Assembly (NCBI GenBank): GCA_000697335.1
Contig: JNEM01016746.1
Location: forward strand, 1 to 22,756
Direction: 5' to 3'
Origin: Conidiobolus incongruus B7586
Taxonomy: Eukaryota > Entomophthoromycota > Entomophthoromycetes > Entomophthorales > Conidiobolaceae
Length of the DNA: 22,756 nucleotides
Below the pieces are notes generated by a model. That model had not been told where the DNA came from. It searched no databases and saw only the letters and a program-made list of their open reading frames with translations. Numbering within the stretch: position 1 is the stretch's first letter; each line of letters opens with the position of its first letter. Of this stretch, positions 9,403 to 18,702 are shown piece by piece. Made by a program: the position numbers and the translations under genes.

Positions 9403-10912
9403 ATGTCATTGAATGTATCAACAAGATCTAATTTTTCTTCAGAATCATACATATCATCATTTAAAAATGATAAACTAATAACTAAAAATATCAACTTATG
9501 TAAAATACCATATAAACAAACTATAAGTTCAAAGATTAATACTATTTCAAGTTATTACGAGGATTTGTATTCAAATGTACTTTCTGATGAATGGATAGAA
9601 AGTGTAAAACATTGTCATTTAGATAAGTTAGATTCTCTTCCAAATGAAACGATACCTTTGAATATCGACGATTTTAAACTGCCAAATTTAAAAGAGAGAA
9701 TCAAAATAATTGAAATAAGGAATAGAAAAAACTCGATTCAATCTTCAAAGGTGAGAATTTATATTTTTTAATTCTTATTTTTTAGTTTATATAATATTTA
9801 ACAACTTAATTTTTCTTTTTAGACTTTAAATCATACTGATTCAGAAAAACAATTTGATAAAATAGATACTACTCTGGAAGATTCAATTGATAAATCTTGT
9901 ACGCCAAAATATTGCAACAACATTCTTCATCATAGAAACACTCACTTATTATTCAAATCTCTTGTTAATAGTAATCTACCCACGTCTTTTAATGCTCGGG
10001 AGCCTATTTTAAACAAAAAACAAATTGATTCAACTCAGCATTTTAATGCAGCTGGTACTAATGATTACGGGATCAACTTTACACAATCAAATAATCGAAT
10101 ATCAATTGACTTTCAAAATAATATAACCAAAATCAATAGATTAAATGCTTCGGAAAACACTCAAAAACCAAATATCAACGAATTCCGAAAAGTTTCCAAA
10201 TATATGTTATCTCGCCCGATATATAGAGTACCGAAATATGGCCCATTGAAACTTTCAAGTCAAGAGCTTTCTCCTGAAGAATACAAACATAATACAGAAG
10301 TAATTCAATATAATGCTAATGACAAAAAGATTTGCGTTGATGACTTATCTAAACCAATACCAACATCAAACGTAAAAGACGAATTAAATCAAGAAGCTGA
10401 TAACACTTTAAATACAACCTCGATAAAATCATTTATAACACCACGTCCGCCACAGTTATCCGAAAACAAGCATTCTTCTTACCCTTGTTCAAATGTTTCA
10501 TCCATATCAACCCATTCATCCAATATTTCTACCGACATAGATGAGAATGATAGGACAGCTCTCAAACTCAAATATATACATTGGTTCAACCGTTCTAATG
10601 GAAACAGTGATACTCAAAAATCCACTTCAGAATCTAATGGTTACCATGTAATTAACAATTTTCTTATTTATTTTTATTATTAATATTTTAATCTAGGATA
10701 AGATGAGTGTTGTATTTACTAACAAGCCAAAAAATTACCTCGTTCTGTCTGATGTAAACTACCATTTATTTATTAATCATTAATAATATAATTATATATT
10801 CTTTTAGTACTCTTCAGAATGCGACAATTTAGTTCAAGATTTACCACAACTTCTTCGCAAAATATTAGCCTTTCCAAGCCTTCGATTAATTGAACCTGAT
10901 TTTAAAGAATAA
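9403..10912 (+). CDS. Ser/Asn-rich protein of unknown function, four exons, 444 residues
   Basis: I do not recognise the family. The exon model is 9403-9750, 9823-10647, 10697-10753 and 10808-10912. Introns are 72, 49 and 54 nt, with donors GTGAGA, GTAATT and GTAAAC and TAG acceptors. All three introns lie in phase 0, and each would introduce a stop if retained. The frame is open upstream to a TTG at 9400, but the ATG at 9403 is the likely start. The protein is hydrophilic, with many Ser, Asn, Thr and Lys, and no signal peptide or membrane segment is visible. Landmarks are DLYSNVLSDEWIESVKHC in the first exon, a central block with PIYRVPKYGPLKLSSQELSP, a Ser-rich stretch, LKYIHWFNRS near residues 363-372, and a more hydrophobic C-terminal end (DLPQLLRKILAFPSLRLIEP) that may be the only folded or interacting piece. 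The start is about 100 bases past the tRNA terminator. Codon use is AT-rich compared with the phospholipase D gene. Confidence 0.75.
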
Positions 10913-12665
10913 CCGTTTAAATTGAATATTTTAATGTAAATAAATATGTATATATGCTAAGTTACTCAATCTTTTTATTTCTAATAATATAACAATTATG
11001 ATATTTTATATTTAATAAGGTATCAGATGACTATATCTCAAAAGTTTGCATTATATCAATTTCAAGAATTAGATTTTATAAATTTTTTTATAATTATAGT
11101 CCAATGTTTCATCGTTTCATTTATATTAATTTGAAGTGTTTTATTGTTTATTAAGTTTATCTTAATTAGATAGCATATTATATTTAATCTAATTATCAAG
11201 TATAAAAATCAAAATTTAATTAATTTTATCTGATAATGATCTTTCAGAAATAATTTTGGTTTATACACTCTTCCATTTATATATATATATATATATATAT
11301 TGTTAGATCATTTTTCTATTTATTAATATAAAATATTTTATTTAGAATCAGAGTTAAAAATAATATCAATTTTAATAAAAATTTATAATTAATAATTAAT
11401 TAAAAAAATTTCTATTTAATTTATAAATAATTATTTCTATTAAATAATGTATTATAGTCTAAGTAAAATTCAATTATAAAAAATTAAGAATTATTTTTAT
11501 AATTATTTTAATTGAATTAATTTGATAAAAAATTTTAACGAATATTTTTTTTTCTTAAAAAAATAGAAAGATCTTAATTTATATATGGAGCTAATTCTTT
11601 TTTTGATTATTATAGGTTTTATATAATAAAATAGTTAATTTCTAATTTGACTTATTATTAAAATAATAATTATAGGAATCCTTTTGAGATTGTTAAAAAT
11701 TATTTCAATATTGAATTATATGTGCCATATTATTTCATTATTAAAAAAAATTATTTAGTAATTTTATTTTATTTATAATTAAAATAATATATGTATAACA
11801 TTCTTATCTCAATAACGAAATTAATACACTTATTGAAATTTTGTTAGATATATATTGTGCTCACTGCGTGTTTTGTTTACCTTTATTTGTTCATTTTAAT
11901 TTAATTATATTATACATAAAATCTAAATGTATCAATTTCAGGTAAAGAAAATTTAATTTAAAACGTGCAGCACACAGGTTAATAATATCGTTCAAAAATG
12001 AATAATCGTCTAATACAAATCTGTGATAAGTGTTAGAAAAAATTAATTCGAAAATATTAATAAAAATTAAATTTATAGTAAAGAATTATTTCTTTTTTAA
12101 TATTAAAATTAACATAGAATCTATTTTAATTGCAATTATTAAATTTAGAAGTGTTCTTTAGCTATAATTAAAATATTTTTATAATATTAAACACTATTTC
12201 TTTTAAAAAAATTGACACTATGTATTAAAATCATTAACTATTGTTTTGGAAACAATAAATTACACCTATATTGTAAACTATTATGAAGTATTAGAAATTT
12301 AAAATATTAAGCTATAGTTATAATACATATTTGTCATAATATTTTTATATTTGAATTAGGTTTAAATATGGATAATAGATTATCAACTAATAATTATTTA
12401 GTTTCATAAATATTTAATTGTGAATATATAAAACTATTATAATAAGTATTGTAAATTAATGTTATCCTTATATTAATTAATGAATGCTATATAATGTATT
12501 TGAAAAAGATATTAGAATATGAAAAGTTTGAATTTTATCAGTTTATCAGTTTTACTATTTAAAGAAAAATATTTATTTTTCAATAATTCGGAACTATTCA
12601 ATTTTAATTTTAATATATTAACTATATGAAATCATAATAAATTTTAATATTTTTTTTATATTCAA
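10913..12665. other. AT-rich spacer downstream of the 444-residue gene
   Basis: No gene is visible. It contains a perfect (TA)n run at 11278-11300. A short patch of less AT-rich sequence at about 11855-11980 carries an imperfect inverted repeat (see findings). The rest is low-complexity A/T. Confidence 0.6.
11871..11951. repeat. Imperfect short inverted repeat
   Basis: TTTTGTTTACC at 11871-11881 faces GGTAAAGAAAA at 11941-11951: 10 of 11 bases pair, with a 59-base spacer. Just outside, TGTGCT (11856-11861) pairs with AGCACA (11969-11974). This could be a cruciform, a small decayed terminal-inverted-repeat element or chance. Confidence 0.3.

Positions 12666-12731
<66 letters not shown>
12666..12731 (+). 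repeat. (AAT)22 microsatellite
   Basis: This is an uninterrupted run of 22 AAT units (66 bases) in non-coding AT-rich DNA. It is the largest perfect repeat in the window. Read on the other strand it is (ATT)22, the same motif as the second array about 630 bases downstream. Confidence 0.98.
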
Positions 12732-13363
12732 TGAAAATTATTATCAATAAATTCAAATGAAAATATATTTTTATTAAATTTTTATAATATTAAGATCAAG
12801 AATAATATTAAAATACACAGTATATGTAAAAAATTTTAACAAATGTAAAAGCAGATATATTATAATGAACTTATAATGCAATAAGTTAAAGTGATCAATA
12901 ATAATATAAATCCATTATATATCTTTTTATCACTAATTTTGAAGATCACTTGGTTATTGTTGGAAATCTAGGCTCACTGTATTAAATGGTGTATGAGCTC
13001 TCTATTTCTGATCTAATATTATCTATCCTTATCTTTTATCAAATCTAATCTATTATTAAGATATTTTTAAATTATATCAATTTTACCAATATCTTTTGCA
13101 GGAAATATCAAGTTTTTAAACCATTAAAATTAATGATATTTATCAATAATAATAAAATAATTAATATATATCTAATAAAATATAGACTGATTAATTTTCA
13201 TTAACAATATTATAATTTAACAATAATATTAAAATTTTTCAAGTTTGAACTAGGATTTGTCAAATATTAATTTCAAAAAAAAATAATAATAATCATGGTG
13301 AAAAATCATATAGAACTGGTATAATGATATATTAATTTATTCAGAAAATAGAATTCACTAATA

Positions 13364-13365
<2 letters not shown>
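12732..13365. other. Spacer between two opposed microsatellites
   Basis: This 634-base AT-rich stretch has no supported gene. A short less AT-rich patch at about 12950-13030 has no long open frame or RNA-like fold that I could identify. The segment would be the loop if the two flanking trinucleotide arrays paired. Confidence 0.5.

Positions 13366-13426
<61 letters not shown>
13366..13426 (+). repeat. (TTA/ATT)20 microsatellite
   Basis: A 61-base perfect run of period 3 (TTA/ATT), about 20 units, in inverse orientation to the (AAT)22 array at 12666-12731. The non-repetitive flanks of the two arrays do not match in inverted orientation, so I do not call this a transposon. Confidence 0.98.
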
Positions 13427-15590
13427 CTAATTAAAATAATATTATAAAAAATATAATAAATCAAGTAAATTATATCTACATAATACAGTTTACAGCTATT
13501 GTAATTAATCATCCTATTGAAGTTATCTGCATATAATTATCTCAAAATTTCATATAGATGCAATGAGCTTAAATAATCACGCTTCATATATAATTCTAAT
13601 ATAATAATCAACTATATATTTACGATAATAATTAATATAATTGAATAAATTTTAATATTTAATTAGATCATTATATCGATAAGATAATTATAAAATAATA
13701 ATTTATAAATTTGAAATATTCATTTTAATGGAAATAAATTTTAACAATAATTTTTAAAAGATAATAAATTAATGATATCATAAGAAATTATTATTTAAGT
13801 AAAATCTCCGTAAAGAAAAATAAATATATATATTTATATACATTCACATAAAATTATTGTGTTCAATGAGAGGAAACATTAAATTAACCGAGATATTAAT
13901 AAATGACTGATAATGGATTATATTGTTAAATTCTCTTATTAACAGCCAAAAAACATTTTTTTATTATCGAATCCTAAACTAACCGAAATGATATCATAAT
14001 AATATTGTTCTTTAATTTTTGAAGTTTATAATAATGATATAATGATGGACAAACCTTTATATTTGACATGAATATTTTATTTATATTGTATAAAATTCTA
14101 GATGAAGTTTAAATTTTACTACTTAATTAGTTTATAATTAAAAGCTAAAAATAAATTAAAGATATTAATTTCAAAATATATATATATATTTTTAAATAAG
14201 TATATTTTATATAATTTTTAAAAAAAAATTTTATAAATTAGGTATTATAGATGAATTTCCAAAATTATATAATTCACGGTAAATACATAAAAATAATAAT
14301 GTAAATAAATGTAATTATTCTAAAAAAGAGTATAATATTGTATTTAACAAGAGTTGAATAGTTCTAATTCATCAAAATCTTTTATAATCCATTCATCACT
14401 TTAATCTCTTACAATTACATTTTGATATTTTTTTCAATTTAATTAATTAATGATTATTAACTAGTACTATGTTTCAAGTTGGCGATGAAAATAGAGATGA
14501 ACACCAGAGAAAAACTAATCAAAGGAGCTATAATAGTTAAGAATCATAACCATTATCATTATTTTACTAAAAATCACAATTGAATCAGAATAGTGGTGAA
14601 ATTATGCATCCACTAGCAGTTGTGTAAATAGCCGATGGACTAACTAGAACTTTATGGAAGGATATTGTTTTAAACTACTCGCATGAACTTATATGGATCT
14701 TTGATCATTCATTGACTGTATGGATTATTGGATATTTTGAATGATCTCATAACTATTACTTTATAGAAAATAATAATGAATATGCCAATGGATTAGCTTT
14801 GCCGCATACTAAACACTTATTAAACTCACTCTTATTAAATAATTGACATTTATTATTAACAATCACATTTCAATTATTAATATGATCCATTTGTTATAAC
14901 GAATCCAAAAAAGATTAATTTTATATCTATTAAATATAAATCAAAATTGCAATAATATAATTGAATAAAATAATAAAATTTATATATATAGAATAAAACT
15001 TTATAAGTATAAATTAAATCTATATTTAATATAACCTCTTAAATAAACTTATTTTTAAATTATATGTTAAAAGAACTTTATTTTCTATAATAAATATGAA
15101 TTATTCTTTTTCTCAAATCCACTCAATATTTTTTTAAAATAAAATAACATTTAAAAAAATGAAATCATTCAATTTATTTCCATTTTAATTTTAATTTTGA
15201 AGGTTTTGAATTATTATTTTTTTAAATTCAAAAATAAAATATTTTAATTCGAAAGTATAATAGAACAAAATAAAATTATTTTTTTGTTTCTATATTGTTT
15301 TCTAATTTATTGATAAATTTAAAACAATTTCTGCCGGATAAAATATTTTTTTTAATTGATAATGTCTAAAAATAGGAGTTTTAATTAATATAATTTCTAA
15401 AACCTTTAATTGCTAAGAAATTTTATTGGCATAACTAGGAAGTAGACGGGATATAGCCGAAATGAAACTTGGTATTATCGAATTAATTTTTAAAAAGTAT
15501 CAATATCATTCAAAAGAATTATAATTATTAGAGGTTTTTAGTAATTATTTGAATTATTAATTTAAAACCTTGAGTATACGATGATAATTT
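13427..15590. other. AT-rich spacer with one higher-complexity island
   Basis: Most of this region is featureless AT-rich DNA. The exception is about 14460-14850, where base composition rises and open stretches appear in one plus-strand frame: 24 codons from an ATG at 14469, then 14628-14744 and 14745-14846, each separated by a stop. No splice arrangement restores a continuous frame, and I do not recognise the translated words. It may be a decayed gene fragment or chance. Confidence 0.4.
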
Positions 15591-16967
15591 TTACTCTATT
15601 TCTGAGTGACTTGGAGGTTCTAAAATATGATTTTGGCGCTTAATTAAATCAAATTCATATAAATGTTCAGCTAGAAAATCAATTGGAATAATAGCGCGTG
15701 TACTATAATTAATATATGGGTTAATTAGATTGTGTTAATGCTAGAAACACCACAATATTAATTTGTAATCTATACTCCCGCATTACTGTACCCCTAAATA
15801 TATATTTTCAAGTTTTAGCGATATATTTACACTGATAGCTTTATACATTTCGCAATTGACATGTTTTAAATTGAAGGGTTCTGAATAAATGTCTATAAAA
15901 TTTGAATCAATATTAAAAAAGATCCCTGAATAATACATTTAAATAAAATTTATTGGTATTTTTATTTATAAAATAATTAAGGCTATCACCCTTTTCAGTT
16001 AATTAATTTTAAAATAAACTCAAAAGACAGTATTTATTAAGTTAATTTGATATGTCCCCAGTATTGTATCAATCTTTTTTGAGACAGGTAATTTGTGGGG
16101 GTTATGACAATTACCCAATTCTTGTTCATAGAGAGCCAGGAGCACTTTATTATTATAGGTGGAGAGACATTTCATAATAAAGGAGTAAATATTTTTATTC
16201 ATTACTAAGGAGATTGTTAGATGAATATCAATATTTGATTATTACTTATTTTATAGATTTTAAATTGGTAATGATGCGAGCTATTTTCACATCCATTAAG
16301 CTAATCCTTTTCTTTAAATCAAGCTGCTTCTCATTCTGCTTATTAGGTTAATAATTCGGCGTTAGTTTTCTCAACCAATGTGGTAATTAAGATGAATTTA
16401 AATTGAATTTTAGTTATTTTGATAGTATATCACTTAAACCTATCGATTGCTACCTAATTAGTTAAAATAGTTCAACAAACCAATCAGTTAACCTATTTTG
16501 AAATTCAAAAGCTTATTAATTCAATCATCACACTTGCACAGCACCAACTTTATCTTTATTAATTCTGAAAATTTTTCTTTATGTAAGACGAAATGGCGAA
16601 GGATACGGGCCACATAAGGGCCCCTCAGAATTTGATTCGTTTTAATGAAGCGTATCCTTTACTTGAGAAACTTGGGTAACGTCATCTATCATCTGTTGCA
16701 GCGTCGGCCGCTTTAAAATCAGGTTTTCTCCGTTGTTACTACAATAAAATTGGTTAACTTACAGGGTGAAATGGATCTGACTTGTTTGTTAACAGGTTCC
16801 TATGTCTTACTAAATGGTTAATTTTAAGTATTATGTTTCACTTGATTTTGAATCCTCAAACCTCTAGAGTCAGCTAAGTATGAATGAAGGTTTGCCCAAT
16901 ATACTTCCGGTTTCCAAGACCACTCGGGAGTCAAAACTTTATTAGTAAAGGAAAAAAGTTTCAGAAT
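15591..16967 (-). pseudogene. Possible spliced or decayed host-type gene (unresolved)
   Basis: This region is clearly less AT-rich than its surroundings and contains coding-like frames on the minus strand, with no recognised family. The best-supported end is three segments that join in phase by GT-AG introns: 16204-16115, 15925-15847 and 15702-15591, ending in a TAA with EPPSHSEIE as the last residues. An 18-base exon at 15793-15776 could be inserted without breaking frame. Upstream, 16967-16824 is open for 47 codons (contains PEWSWKPEVYWANLHSY), and 16347-16246 is open for 33 codons with a heptad-like pattern (LDLKKRISLMDVKIARIITN). I could not link these to the 3' end without hitting stops, and I found no convincing start. 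Either I have missed the true exons of a live gene or the gene is broken. The intron between the first two 3' segments would be 189 nt, much longer than others here. Confidence 0.3.
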
Positions 16968-17661
16968 TCAAGTTATATATATGCTTGTCTCAGTCCATAA
17001 AAATGTCTCCTTTTTTCAAATCGATAATTCTATTGTGATTGGTTCATCGAAACTATTGAATTGTATGAAAGACGATTGCACTTTACTGTAATAGGTCAAT
17101 CTTTGCAATTCAGTTCCTCCCATTAGCGAAAATTTTCTTAATAAAAGTCTATTTTACTCACAAAATTCCGGAATATTTTTTTTGTCAATAAGATCGCAAA
17201 CCTTATTTAGATCCAGGAGACTTCAATTGTCAAGGATTAATCAATAGTACGCTAGGATAGGGGTAAATTTAAGAAAAGGGGAGAAGAGGTGAAGAATGGA
17301 GGTGATTGTGTTTGGTCCTACTCATCAATGAATTCATTGTAAAAAAGGGGTAATGTGTTAATTAAAAATTGGGTGTGGATTCTCATTTTGAACGATTTAG
17401 GGATCATTTGAAATTCAGGTTATACAAACTGATTTTTGTGTATAAATTGTCCTTGTGTCCTTGGAAAAATATAGTATCAGTTGATTCAATATTCATTTCC
17501 ATTTCTTTTTATCAGCGTTATCCGACCAAATCATCACATACTTATTGTGACTTTAACTGTTAGCGTTTGATCTTATTGAAAATCTTCTTTCAATTTCAAT
17601 AGTTATTATTATTATTATTTTTATTTTGGAGTTTGTATTTTTAGTTTAAATTATATTCAAA
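16968..17661. other. Upstream region of the arrestin gene
   Basis: No gene is assigned. A plus-strand frame from 17369 to 17563 is open for 64 codons but starts with TTG, ends before the arrestin ATG, and has no visible splice link to it. The last 80 bases before the ATG include short ATT repeats and a T-rich tract and probably form the 5' untranslated region. Confidence 0.5.
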
Positions 17662-18702
17662 ATGCTCACCTTTGCCAATCATACCTCTTCTCACTCTTTT
17701 CATAACAAACACGCTAATCAGCCATTAGCAACAATTGTATGCAGCGAGGAAATCAGTTTCCTTGGATCTGTTGAAGAAGCCAATTCTGCGCCCTTATACG
17801 GAACCGTACATATTAGCCATTCTCTCATTGAAACCCTTCCCCAAAACCACCAACTCAAACTTCGCGTCATGGGTACCGCCAAAGTTTGCTGGGATGAAGA
17901 ATGCAGCTATTTCGCTATCCTTGCTTCAAGAAAGCGTTTGATCTGTGAAGAAATCATCCTCCCATCACTTCCTCCTTGTCCTAACTCATACTTCCACACC
18001 TTCCCTTTTGAATTTAACCTCGAAGGTCATCTCCCAAGTTCTTTCCATTTGGAAAATGATTATATCAAATACTGGGTTGATTTAGTCTCTGTACACGGTG
18101 ATCAAGAAACTGTTTTAGCTAATAAGCCAATCACAATCACGCGATGCAGTTTACCTCCCTCAGAACCATCATATGCTATGGGATCAGAATCAGAACCCTC
18201 ATCTCCTAGTACATGGGTTGTCCCCAGTCAAGAAAAACTTATTGGTGTTCATGAAGATGTGCAATACTGCATAATGGCTCCTCTCTGGGCCACTCTTGGT
18301 GACGACTTCTATCAATTCAAGATCATTTTCCGTTCTTTGGATGCCGAAGAAGATCTCCCATTCTCACAATCCTTCCTTACAGTATCCCTCCATCAACAAT
18401 TGGAATGTCAGCTCATAGAAGCTGATCTCAGCCCTCAAATGTTTAGTAAAAATCAAAGCTTGACGATCTCGAGGACGTCAAACAACCAAAAGGTCCAGCT
18501 CAAAGGTCAGGAAACGGCACTTCAAGTCAAGTTGCCCCTTAGTGGAAAGTTGGTTGAAGGACTCGATTGCGACCTCATCCGAATCTCCCACTTCGTCAAA
18601 GTCCAGATCAAGTTCGGCAGATTCTTTGCCAGAAAGTTGCAATTGACCTTCCCACTCCATGTTAGCAGCAGCCAACATTTACCTCCTCCCTACATTGAAT
18701 AA
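17662..18702 (+). CDS. Arrestin-related trafficking adaptor (ART/alpha-arrestin-like)
   Basis: Predicted cytosolic adaptor that recruits a Nedd4/Rsp5-type ubiquitin ligase to plasma-membrane transporters or receptors for endocytosis. The frame is 346 residues, intronless, from an ATG preceded by an A-rich context. The arrestin N-like half spans about residues 22-162: YGTVHIS at 46-52, LKLRVMGTAKVCW at 65-77, a FPFEFNL strand at 114-120, and LPSSFHLENDYIKYWVDLVS at 124-143. The arrestin C-like half spans about 185-335: VHEDVQYCIMAPLWATLGDD at 196-215, then ISHFVKVQIKFGR at 308-320 and LQLTFPLHV at 326-334, the pattern typical of the last arrestin strands. PPPY at residues 341-344, two residues from the C-terminus, fits the PPxY ligand of WW domains in Rsp5/Nedd4. 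A Ser/Pro/Glu linker (about 163-184) joins the halves. It is shorter than most yeast ARTs, which carry long tails. Family call is strong; the cargo is unknown. Confidence 0.88.
   Translation: MLTFANHTSSHSFHNKHANQPLATIVCSEEISFLGSVEEANSAPLYGTVHISHSLIETLPQNHQLKLRVMGTAKVCWDEECSYFAILASRKRLICEEIILPSLPPCPNSYFHTFPFEFNLEGHLPSSFHLENDYIKYWVDLVSVHGDQETVLANKPITITRCSLPPSEPSYAMGSESEPSSPSTWVVPSQEKLIGVHEDVQYCIMAPLWATLGDDFYQFKIIFRSLDAEEDLPFSQSFLTVSLHQQLECQLIEADLSPQMFSKNQSLTISRTSNNQKVQLKGQETALQVKLPLSGKLVEGLDCDLIRISHFVKVQIKFGRFFARKLQLTFPLHVSSSQHLPPPYIE

Noticed and set aside
12666-13426. A transposon or inverted-repeat element bounded by the two trinucleotide arrays
   Set aside because: Only the microsatellites themselves are complementary; their flanks do not match, and no target duplication or internal gene is visible.
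16020-16202. 60-residue minus-strand frame as an independent gene
   Set aside because: Its first part fits better as one exon of the unresolved minus-strand candidate, because a GTAATT donor at 16114-16109 leaves a phase matching the next segment.
16593-16679. 28-codon plus-strand frame starting with ATG in the GC-richer patch
   Set aside because: Reads like coding sequence but ends quickly, has no convincing splice continuation, and overlaps minus-strand frames of similar quality.
17369-17563. 64-codon plus-strand frame upstream of the arrestin gene
   Set aside because: Begins with TTG, ends about 100 bases before the arrestin start, and no donor/acceptor pair joins it in frame.
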